The position numbers were made by a program, and so were the translations under genes. From Anaerovibrio sp. RM50 (GTDB taxonomy: Bacteria; Bacillota; Negativicutes; Selenomonadales; Selenomonadaceae), in NCBI RefSeq assembly GCF_000622005.1, contig NZ_JHWV01000001.1, positions 314,594-378,593 of the forward strand: a stretch of 64,000 nt of DNA. Direction: 5' to 3'. Positions 44,378 to 51,341 of this stretch are shown here, piece by piece; position 1 is the stretch's first letter; each line of letters starts with the position of its first letter. The notes below the pieces were generated by a model. It ran no database searches. It was not told the origin of the DNA and saw only the letters and a list, made by a program, of their open reading frames with translations.

Positions 44378-44554
44378 TTACTGTACGATATGCTTTATAA
44401 TCTGCTCACGAAGTTCGCCTTCATAACACAGATCATCCATGACAGCATTAACATCCTTTTGAGGATTTTTGGACATTACATTCTTTACTGTCTGAATTGC
44501 CATTCTAAGTTCACCCCGAGCTTCAAATTCCATTGCTTCTTGCTGAAAAGTCAT
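44378..44554 (-). CDS. 58-residue orphan tail, Rpn/transposase-like remnant
   Basis: A short frame starting MTFQQEAMEFEARGE and ending EGELREQIIKHIVQ. The EFEARGE-x-R pattern, followed by a helical tail and an acidic end, resembles the C-terminal end of Rpn/YhgA-type nuclease proteins; no nuclease domain is present. An AAGAAGG site lies about 9 nt from the ATG. It lies between mdh and the toxin-antitoxin pair and may be a relic of a lost mobile gene or a small expressed protein. A similar orphan tail is at 16625. Confidence 0.5.
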   Translation of the reverse strand: MTFQQEAMEFEARGELRMAIQTVKNVMSKNPQKDVNAVMDDLCYEGELREQIIKHIVQ

Positions 44555-44596
44555 ATAGGTCGCCTTCTTTCTGTTTAGCTCTTATGACTTGATATA

Positions 44597-44926
44597 TTAT
44601 AAGCCACTTAAAATATTATCCTGATTGCGTTTTCCATAAACAAACCGTAATACCACTATTTTCCTTGAAACATCATCAACAACATAATAAACAATATAAT
44701 TTTTAACCAAAAAATAACGGACATCATCGCGTTTCAGAAATTCATTTTCAACAGTAGTCCCTGCTCTTGGGTGCAGACAAAAATTTTCAATCTGTTCCAT
44801 AAATGCATCCGCTAAAGATGAAGCTGCAACGACATTCCCTAAATTAATTGCAATATAAGAGAATGCTTCGTCAATGTCTGATTCAGCAATATCAGTCAAC
44901 ACATAATCATACTTTTCAGATGCCAT
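44597..44926 (-). CDS. ParE/RelE-superfamily toxin
   Basis: A 109-residue type II toxin. Seen: an N-terminal YVLTDIAESDIDEAFSYI helix-strand pattern with a long helix to about 50, HPRAG near 56, RYFLVKNYIVYYVVDD near 73-88, and a C-terminal VLRFVYGKRNQD strand, which is the common RelE/ParE layout. It would inhibit translation or gyrase; the catalytic class cannot be told. It overlaps the antitoxin gene by 11 nt. Confidence 0.9.
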   Translation of the reverse strand: MASEKYDYVLTDIAESDIDEAFSYIAINLGNVVAASSLADAFMEQIENFCLHPRAGTTVENEFLKRDDVRYFLVKNYIVYYVVDDVSRKIVVLRFVYGKRNQDNILSGL

Positions 44927-45173
44927 ACTTGTCCCTCATCTTTTTCAGAGATTTTTTGCCATCTACTACACGACCTGCTTCATAATCAGCTATCCCCTCA
45001 TTTATCATACGAGCCTCGTCTATTTTTCCCACCAGACGCTCATAATACCCTATATCCATAACTACAAGCCGGCCATAACCATTTTTAGTAACAAATACTG
45101 GTTCATTGGACTCGGCACATCTACGCTCTATTTCTACGGTGTTTTTCAAGTCTCTCATTGGAACAATCTGCAT
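44916..45173 (-). CDS. Phd/YefM-family antitoxin
   Basis: An 85-residue antitoxin: the N-terminal DNA-binding part, MRDLKNTVEIERRC and EPVFVTKNGYGRLVVMDIGYYE (given in two pieces), is the Phd/YefM signature, and the charged C-terminus (residues 55-85) would wrap the toxin. The ATG follows GGGGGTGAGG. It probably represses the shared promoter at 45214-45242. Confidence 0.92.
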   Translation of the reverse strand: MQIVPMRDLKNTVEIERRCAESNEPVFVTKNGYGRLVVMDIGYYERLVGKIDEARMINEGIADYEAGRVVDGKKSLKKMRDKYGI

Positions 45174-45213
45174 AACCTCACCCCCAACGCACTATGGTTA
45201 TATTTGTATATAA

Positions 45214-45242
45214 ATTATATCTAAAATTTAGCCACGCATCAA
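45214..45242 (-). promoter_or_regulatory. Promoter of the toxin-antitoxin operon
   Basis: Minus strand TTGATG (45237-45242), 17-bp spacer, TATAAT (45214-45219). An AT-rich, partly palindromic TATATTTGTATATA stretch lies just downstream and could be the antitoxin operator. Confidence 0.7.
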
Positions 45243-45279
45243 TATTTTATGCATTTGCTGCCATGATATTTTTGCCCAT

Positions 45280-45317
45280 ATAAAAAGAAGCTCTGCAAGG
45301 GTGACGCAAAACTTCTT
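45280..45317 (-). terminator. Terminator ahead of the toxin-antitoxin promoter
   Basis: A 12-bp stem with two G-U pairs (AAGAAGTTTTGC / GCAGAGCTTCTT), a 9-nt loop and a short T-run on the minus strand. It ends transcription from the membrane-protein gene. Confidence 0.7.
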
Positions 45318-45405
45318 AAATAATTTCTTTATCAATAGTTCTGTTCAAATTCAATAGCCTCACTAACAGGTCGTTACCAAACTCATACTGATTCTTGTTG
45401 CTCAT
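45316..45405 (-). CDS. Possible 29-residue ORF overlapping the membrane-protein gene
   Basis: A frame starting at an ATG inside the last codons of the 212-residue membrane protein (MSNKNQYEFG...) and ending with a stop that touches the terminator stem. It is compact, helix-prone and amphipathic. The ribosome site is weak (AAAAGA). It may be a translationally coupled microprotein or chance. Confidence 0.25.
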   Translation of the reverse strand: MSNKNQYEFGNDLLVRLLNLNRTIDKEII

Positions 45406-46021
45406 TATTATCATTCTTTTTATAAGTCTCAAAAAAATCGTCAAATGCTGTTTTTTCAATAAGATTTTGGATGTCATTTAATCTCTGGAGTTCCCAATAA
45501 ATACAGAGTGAGAAAATCAGTACTACAATAGCCATGATAATATCAATACCATTATTTGATAAACCTCCAGCTGAATCTTTTTTAATCACCCCACTAATGC
45601 TCTTAACAACCGGATAAAATGTTGTAAAAACAAATGGCATTCCTTTTATTATTCTACTACCAGTATTAGCTTTCTTCTCAATTTTATGCTCTAAAAAATC
45701 AAGTTTTTTATTATGTATACTATCATCTGTAAATAAAGTGTTTATCTGTTTATATTTATTCTTAACATTCTGATGTCTCATCATTTCATATAACACATAC
45801 TGTAAATAAAAAATATATAGAATCAAAACAAGTAACACCGTAAACAACAATAATGATTTGATACAACCATCGTTGCTTTTAGGAATAAAATCAATAATAT
45901 AATTAGCTATAGCTAATAAGACAAGCAAATAAAAAAACGCTGTACTAAAGTTTTTAAAAAAAATAGTTCCTTTGCTACCATCTTCTTGTTCGACTTTTAA
46001 TCTCCACTCAAGCAAATCCAC
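45383..46021 (-). CDS. Four-helix membrane protein, function unknown
   Basis: A 212-residue protein with predicted membrane helices around 27-46, 57-80, 128-146 and 160-180, with a charged, lysine-rich segment between the second and third and an acidic, asparagine-rich C-terminus. It is markedly more AT-rich than its neighbours. No family recognised. The start is GTG at 46021 or the TTG two codons later, which is 9 nt from AGGAGG. It lies 104 nt after the exported TPR gene, beyond a terminator. Confidence 0.75.
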   Translation of the reverse strand: MDLLEWRLKVEQEDGSKGTIFFKNFSTAFFYLLVLLAIANYIIDFIPKSNDGCIKSLLLFTVLLVLILYIFYLQYVLYEMMRHQNVKNKYKQINTLFTDDSIHNKKLDFLEHKIEKKANTGSRIIKGMPFVFTTFYPVVKSISGVIKKDSAGGLSNNGIDIIMAIVVLIFSLCIYWELQRLNDIQNLIEKTAFDDFFETYKKNDNNEQQESV

Positions 46022-46030
46022 CGACCTCCT

Positions 46031-46061
46031 AAAAAAAAAAGGGGCTGTGATTTTCAGCCCC
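46031..46061 (-). terminator. Terminator after the exported TPR gene
   Basis: Stem GGGGCTG / CAGCCCC with a 7-nt loop, then ten Ts on the minus strand. The T-run abuts the AGGAGG of the next gene. Confidence 0.92.
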
Positions 46062-46124
46062 CATCACTACTTAATTAACTGCACATTCTTTTAAACCTCA
46101 CTACGGAGCATTTGAAGTGATAAA

Positions 46125-48095
46125 TCATTCTTCGTTAAATTCCGAACGTTCTTTAATCCACCGTGCCCATCCTTCTGGAGAAAATAAATACATATTCGGG
46201 TTATTTATCTCATCTTCTGGTGCCCAAGAAGGATAATACGCTCCATTTGCATAACATTCTTTAATATGATCATGCACTTTGCTAAAGAAACCAGCTACGG
46301 CATTTGCACACCCTTCAAGATTAAACTTACCACCATATTTACATGAAGCAGTTATATCCTCCACATAATTAATCTGAATATTCTTAAGAGCGGCATCTGA
46401 GGCATCTCTATCTTCCTTGTACAGCCATAATTCATCTACACCATCCCAATAGTTTTTATCATAAAAGCTTACCGTCATAAAGGTATGGAGCAATTCTCCC
46501 TTTTCTCCGCCATCTCTAGTGAGTACCGGACAGATTGTATCATACTGAACCATGTAATATTTTCCGTTTTTAGAATGCAATCCATAAGAATAACGAATTA
46601 AATTAGCAGGACCAAACTCCTCCCGTTTTGCTTTTACAAGGAATAAATCTTCTCCTATTTGAGCCTCTCTAAAAGTAGTAACAGAGTTTATACCTTCAAA
46701 TTTTGCTACAACATCACTCCAATGGATACTATTAGGGTTAAAGTTAATTGTAACCGGAACACCCAGTGTATATCCAGAAGCACGGGCTGCGGCACGTTGC
46801 TGTTCCTGCTGGGTGGCCTGTTCAGCCTCTACCTGTGCCTTCATCTGGTTGTAGTGCTGCTGGTAGGCACCAGATTCGTAGTTGGTGCGGACTTCCTGTG
46901 GGATTACCTCCTGATAGAACTGCTCCGACTCGTTATTTTTAATATTGCCGATAACGGTGATAATAATATCATCGTTTTCAAATACGACCTTGGCAGGGAA
47001 GTTTTCAGCATTGTTATGCACATATACTGCATCATTGAGCTTCTTTAAGTCTTCCTTGTACTTTTCATGCTTCTGGTACTGGCGCTGCTGTTTCAGTGCC
47101 TGATTCTGACTACGCTGTTTTGCAAAATCTGCTTTATCATCAGTGATTTCAGGGTCATATTTTTTTGCTTTTTTAAAATCAGACTGAGCATTATCTTTTT
47201 TACCTAGAGCTTCATAGCATTTACCACGATGATAATAAGCGGATGCATATTTATCATTTATTTTTAATACTGCATTGAAGTCTGCAAGAGCCTTATCATA
47301 CTGACCTAAAGCAGTATAGATCATCCCTCTAGTGTCTATAATACCTGGATTATCTTTTACCTTCATAGTAGCCCATTTGGCATCTTCCAAGGCCAAATCA
47401 TTTTTTTCGAGCAAATAGTAATAGTATGCCCGTGTCTTGTACGCAAAAGCTGAATTTGTTAAATCTATTCGTTTACTGGCCCATTCTATGGCATTATCAT
47501 AATCGCCTAAATTCCAGCAGGCCTCTGCCAAATCATGGAGTATAGCTTGGGATTGACAGCCATTATCATAGGCATTCTTCAAGTAAGTGTATTCTTTTTC
47601 CCAATCTTTATTCTCGTGGGCTTCAAAAGCTTTTTCTATGTAACTGCCATATTTTTCATCAGCTATTTTATTATCAGTTATAACTTCATTACATAATTTT
47701 GGAAAATTATTTCTTATGTAACTATATATAGACAAGTTATTTTTTGAAATATCTTTTGAATAATGATTAACACTTATCCATACACTGCTGGCATCTCTGA
47801 AAGATTTTCCAAATTCCAATACTTTATCCTTGGATGGATCAAACCAACAATTATATGTGCCATACTCTTCCACAACAGGAACACCATAAACGAAATATTC
47901 CGTATGGCCTGTATAAGTACACGCAATATAGAAACGACCATAGTATTCTATCTTTTTCACACTAGGAATATTGAGCCGTAAATACCCATATTCTGTTCTG
48001 GCCACTATTGGATTATCCGAATTTTCGGCATAGCAGGTGCCAGCCAACAGAAGCAGGATTATCCACAGTCCTGCCAAAATTCTTCGTAATTTCAT
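46125..48095 (-). CDS. Exported TPR-repeat protein, function unknown
   Basis: A 656-residue protein with a signal peptide (basic MKLRR, hydrophobic 8-19, likely cleavage after TCYA near residue 23). Residues about 30-130 are beta-rich; about 150-330 hold five or six tetratricopeptide repeats (for example ALADFNAVLKINDKYASAYY near 268-287, written here as one repeat); a charged Q/K-rich coiled coil covers 330-375 and 400-440; the rest is an unrecognised globular domain. The protein is probably periplasmic or surface-linked and could be a scaffold. The ATG follows GGGGGAAAG. Its promoter contains a G8 run that may allow phase variation. Confidence 0.85.
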   Translation of the reverse strand: MKLRRILAGLWIILLLLAGTCYAENSDNPIVARTEYGYLRLNIPSVKKIEYYGRFYIACTYTGHTEYFVYGVPVVEEYGTYNCWFDPSKDKVLEFGKSFRDASSVWISVNHYSKDISKNNLSIYSYIRNNFPKLCNEVITDNKIADEKYGSYIEKAFEAHENKDWEKEYTYLKNAYDNGCQSQAILHDLAEACWNLGDYDNAIEWASKRIDLTNSAFAYKTRAYYYYLLEKNDLALEDAKWATMKVKDNPGIIDTRGMIYTALGQYDKALADFNAVLKINDKYASAYYHRGKCYEALGKKDNAQSDFKKAKKYDPEITDDKADFAKQRSQNQALKQQRQYQKHEKYKEDLKKLNDAVYVHNNAENFPAKVVFENDDIIITVIGNIKNNESEQFYQEVIPQEVRTNYESGAYQQHYNQMKAQVEAEQATQQEQQRAAARASGYTLGVPVTINFNPNSIHWSDVVAKFEGINSVTTFREAQIGEDLFLVKAKREEFGPANLIRYSYGLHSKNGKYYMVQYDTICPVLTRDGGEKGELLHTFMTVSFYDKNYWDGVDELWLYKEDRDASDAALKNIQINYVEDITASCKYGGKFNLEGCANAVAGFFSKVHDHIKECYANGAYYPSWAPEDEINNPNMYLFSPEGWARWIKERSEFNEE

Positions 48096-48199
48096 ATACT
48101 TTCCCCCATGATAATTGATTAACTTGCCCTTTGTTGCTGATAAAGCAGCCTATACCCCCACTGCCCTCCTATCTCTTAAACAGTTATTAATATGAGAAA

Positions 48200-48227
48200 A
48201 TTATAGCACCATTGTCCCCCCCCGCAA
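48200..48227 (-). promoter_or_regulatory. Promoter with G8 homopolymer in the spacer
   Basis: Minus strand TTGCGG (48222-48227), 16-bp spacer, TATAAT (48200-48205). Eight consecutive Gs (48216-48223) run from the end of the -35 into the spacer, so slipped-strand gain or loss would change -35/-10 spacing; nine Gs would give 17 bp. Confidence 0.65.
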
Positions 48228-48290
48228 GACATTTGAGTATCCTTGACAGACTCCAGACCCCTACAGTCTTGCTTTTCCAAAGTAACTGCA

Positions 48291-48330
48291 AAAAGAAAAA
48301 GCGGTTAAAATGATTATTCATCTCAACCGC
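48291..48330 (-). terminator. Terminator after the PHP-domain gene
   Basis: Stem GCGGTT / AACCGC with a small inner ATGA/TCAT pairing, then TTTTTCTTTTT on the minus strand. The rest of 48096-48370 holds only the G8 promoter. Confidence 0.8.
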
Positions 48331-48370
48331 AGTTTTCTGCTCTTTGGGCATTTTATTAACTTAGTTTTTC

Positions 48371-49225
48371 TTATTTCTGCCCAATGTGGGCCAGTATTTT
48401 TTCATAGAAGTCATATGGCACATTCATATTGCCCTCGTGGCCAGTGCCCAGCTCTATGCCCCTCCGATTGGCGCCGTGGAAATCGGTGCCGCCGGTGGCC
48501 AGCATATTGTACTTCTCTATCATGCGGGCTGCAAATTCCGCATCCTCTGGGGAATAATTTGGATAATACCGCTCCATGCCATCAAGTCCGAAGGACATAA
48601 GCTCTTTTAGGGATTCCTCCTTCTTCTCCCAGGACCAGCCCTTCATGCCAATATCCTTATGGTAATGGGCCAAAGAGGTTACGCCACCTGCTTTTCTGAT
48701 TACCGGCAGGGCTTCCTCAGCGGAAATATCACCATAAACGCCTGCTTCCTTAAGGCCTGGATTTAGATATTCATCCCACAGAGTCTGAATCTTGCATGGC
48801 AGATTCATAGCCACCAAAGTACGCATAATGGCATAACGGTCCAAATGAACAGCAGCATGCTTCTTCACCTTATCCATGGTGATATCCAAGCCCTTGCTTT
48901 GAATATATTCCACCACCTGGTCCATATTCTTTTCCTTGTTATGGCGAATCTTGGCATATAGCTGTTTAAAGTCAGAATTTGACTCATCAAAGCCAAGGCA
49001 CACAATATGCATCTTGTTGTCCTGGTATGCCACGGTCATTTCCATGCCATTTATGAAATTAACTCCCAGCTTTTTGGCTTCATCTGCTGCCTCCCCATTT
49101 CCTGCAATGGATTCGTGGTCGGTGAGAGTCACTGCCTCCAGGCCCTTCTCCTTGGCCAAATCAACTATATCCCTTGGGGTGTAGGTACCGTCTGAAACGG
49201 TGGAATGAACATGTAAATCTATCAT
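48371..49225 (-). CDS. PHP-domain phosphoesterase (RNase AM/YciV type)
   Basis: A 284-residue metal-dependent phosphoesterase; related enzymes trim 5' ends of rRNA or hydrolyse 3',5'-bisphosphonucleotides. Seen: the first metal motif DLHVHSTVSDG at 3-13, LTDHESIAG near 35-43, HAAVHLDRYAIMR near 125-137, SLAHYHKD near 182-189, and GGTDFHGAN near 246-254. The ATG at 49225 follows GAGG; an upstream in-frame start lacks a site. It comes 85 nt after uvrC and may share its transcript. Substrate not determined. Confidence 0.9.
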   Translation of the reverse strand: MIDLHVHSTVSDGTYTPRDIVDLAKEKGLEAVTLTDHESIAGNGEAADEAKKLGVNFINGMEMTVAYQDNKMHIVCLGFDESNSDFKQLYAKIRHNKEKNMDQVVEYIQSKGLDITMDKVKKHAAVHLDRYAIMRTLVAMNLPCKIQTLWDEYLNPGLKEAGVYGDISAEEALPVIRKAGGVTSLAHYHKDIGMKGWSWEKKEESLKELMSFGLDGMERYYPNYSPEDAEFAARMIEKYNMLATGGTDFHGANRRGIELGTGHEGNMNVPYDFYEKILAHIGQK

Positions 49226-49248
49226 AAAATCAATCCTCTTGTTGTTGA

Positions 49249-49291
49249 CCTCATCCACCGCAAGCGGTCCCCCTTCCCCAAAGTGGAAGGC
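49249..49291. repeat. Truncated copy of the clostridial-type repeat
   Basis: Carries CCTCATCCACCGC and CCTTCCCC-AAAG-TGGAAGG, matching the right half of the element at 17808-17900 with one change in the stem. It lies in the 85-nt gap between uvrC and the PHP gene. Confidence 0.65.
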
Positions 49292-49310
49292 AAGTGCGAC
49301 GGAATTAGTC

Positions 49311-51107
49311 TTACCGAAACTTAAAATAATTATGTACAGCTTCTGCGGATGGGGTATTCATGCCATCAAGACTGGCCATTTCCTCCACGGAGGCCTGTTT
49401 TATCTTTTCTATGGTGCCAAAATGGTCCATAAGTATTTTTCTACGTTTTGGGCCAATTCCCTCCACATTATCCAGCACGGAAACAAGATTCCGCTTGTTC
49501 CGGAGCTTTCTATGGTAGGTAATGGCAAAGCGGTGGGCCTCGTCACGAATGCGCTGAATAAGATAAAGGGCCTGACTGCTGCGTGGAAGTATCACGGGGT
49601 CTGATTCCCCTTCCCGATAAACCTCCTCGAATCGCTTGGCCAGTCCCACCACTGGAACTGTAAGATGACCTGCTCCCCGGATTATTTCACAGGCGGAGCT
49701 TAGCTGTCCCTTACCACCATCAATGATAATAAGATCCGGCATTTCCGCATCTGCCTTGCCATAACGGCGCATGGTGACCTCCCGCATGGACTTAAAATCA
49801 TCGGGCTTTCCTTCCGTGCTTTGTATCTTAAAGCGGCGATAGTCGGATTTTTTCGGTACCCCATCCTCAAATACCACCATGGAAGCCACTGTTTCCGACC
49901 CCTGGGTATGGGAAATATCGAAGCATTCCATACGGGTTGGTGGATTTACCAGCCCAAGGTATTTTCCCAGCTCATGAACGGCGCCCACAGTCTGGGCATT
50001 GGCCTGCTTCAGGCGGGCACTTTCATCTGCCAGTGCCTTTTCTGCATTGCCAATGGCCATTTCCACAATATCCCGTTTGGTGCCACGCTTGGGCACACTG
50101 AGGGATACCTTGTATTTGGTCTGCTCTCCCAGCCATTCCTCCAAAAGCTCCTGTTCCTCTACTTCCATAGGAAGCAAAACTTCCCTTGGTATAAAGGTGG
50201 CCTGGTTGTAATACTGCTTCAAAAAGGCTATAAGCAGTGCCTCATCTGTTTCTTCCTCACTGCCATCAAGAAGAAAATAATCCCTGCCTACCATTTTACC
50301 ACTACGAACGTAAAAAATCTGCATACAAACGCCCAAACCGGAACGGGCCATACCAATGGCATCCTGATCCCCCACCCCGGTAATAATGCGCTGTTTTTCG
50401 GAAATCTTCTGTACAGCCAAAAGCTGGTCCCGCAGACGGGCTGCCCGTTCAAATTCCAGATTGTCCGCCGCTGCTGTCATCCGCTGCTTAAGATTATATT
50501 CCACCTGTTCTGTACGCCCCTCAAGGAACAACAGCACCTCATCTATCATGAGCTTATATTCCTCTGGGGATATTTTTCCAGCACAGGGTGCCAAACACCT
50601 TTTAATATGATGCTCCAGGCACGGACGGTCTGAATCCATACGACGGCAACTCCGCAAAGGGAACAGCTTTTTTAAAAGCCTTAAACTCTCGTGAAGGGCT
50701 GTAACATTGGTATATGGGCCAAAATACTTGGCCCCGTCCCTTGTTACCCGTCGGGTTATGTGAACGCGGGGAAAAACCTCGTTGGTGGTAACCTTCAAAT
50801 ATGGATAGTTCTTGTCGTCCTTAAGGCTGATATTGTACTTTGGACGGTGCTTCTTTATAAGATTGCACTCCAAAATCAGTGCCTCCACCTCGGAGCCCGT
50901 GAGGATAGTTTCAAAATCCTCAATGCGGGCCACCATGGCCTTCACCTTGGCGGAATGGCTGCTGTTCTGGCGGAAATACTGGGTAACACGGTTTTTAAGG
51001 CTTATGGCCTTACCCACATATATGATTTTGCCCTTGGCATCCTTCATGATGTAGACGCCGGGAGAATGTGGCAGAAGGACCAGCTTTTCCTCTATTATGT
51101 TGTTCAT
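49311..51107 (-). CDS. uvrC: UvrABC excinuclease subunit C
   Basis: Makes the dual incisions in nucleotide excision repair, 598 residues. Seen: an N-terminal GIY-YIG nuclease (LPHSPGVYIMKDAKG with YVGKAISLKNRV near 28-40), four Cys in the family region (CRRMDSDRPCLEHHIKRC given in part: CLEHHIKRCLAPC near 157-169), the UVR motif near 200-235, an RNase H-like second nuclease (ECFDISHTQG near 377-386, IIDGGKGQL), and a C-terminal helix-hairpin-helix pair. The ATG at 51107 is 8 nt from AAAGGA. Confidence 0.97.
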   Translation of the reverse strand: MNNIIEEKLVLLPHSPGVYIMKDAKGKIIYVGKAISLKNRVTQYFRQNSSHSAKVKAMVARIEDFETILTGSEVEALILECNLIKKHRPKYNISLKDDKNYPYLKVTTNEVFPRVHITRRVTRDGAKYFGPYTNVTALHESLRLLKKLFPLRSCRRMDSDRPCLEHHIKRCLAPCAGKISPEEYKLMIDEVLLFLEGRTEQVEYNLKQRMTAAADNLEFERAARLRDQLLAVQKISEKQRIITGVGDQDAIGMARSGLGVCMQIFYVRSGKMVGRDYFLLDGSEEETDEALLIAFLKQYYNQATFIPREVLLPMEVEEQELLEEWLGEQTKYKVSLSVPKRGTKRDIVEMAIGNAEKALADESARLKQANAQTVGAVHELGKYLGLVNPPTRMECFDISHTQGSETVASMVVFEDGVPKKSDYRRFKIQSTEGKPDDFKSMREVTMRRYGKADAEMPDLIIIDGGKGQLSSACEIIRGAGHLTVPVVGLAKRFEEVYREGESDPVILPRSSQALYLIQRIRDEAHRFAITYHRKLRNKRNLVSVLDNVEGIGPKRRKILMDHFGTIEKIKQASVEEMASLDGMNTPSAEAVHNYFKFR

Positions 51108-51341
51108 TCTGTCACATCCTTTCCAAATCATGTTAACTATACTGTCTGGCCAGGGGAAACTTTTTCGGCTTCATCACTGCGCTGTAATCATCATGCACGG
51201 TATGTAATTGCTTCTTCGGGGCCGGCAGGGCCGTTCTCACATCGCAACATAAAAATGGCTAATGCCCATGATGAGCCTCCGGCAGTACAGCTCCGTTCTT
51301 GCAGGCGAAAAAATTCCCCCCGTCCATAAACAAAGTTGCAT

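Noticed and set aside
46125-48095. The exported TPR protein as a lipoprotein
   Set aside because: The residues before the Cys near position 21 (AGT) do not fit a lipobox; cleavage after TCYA by signal peptidase I is more likely.
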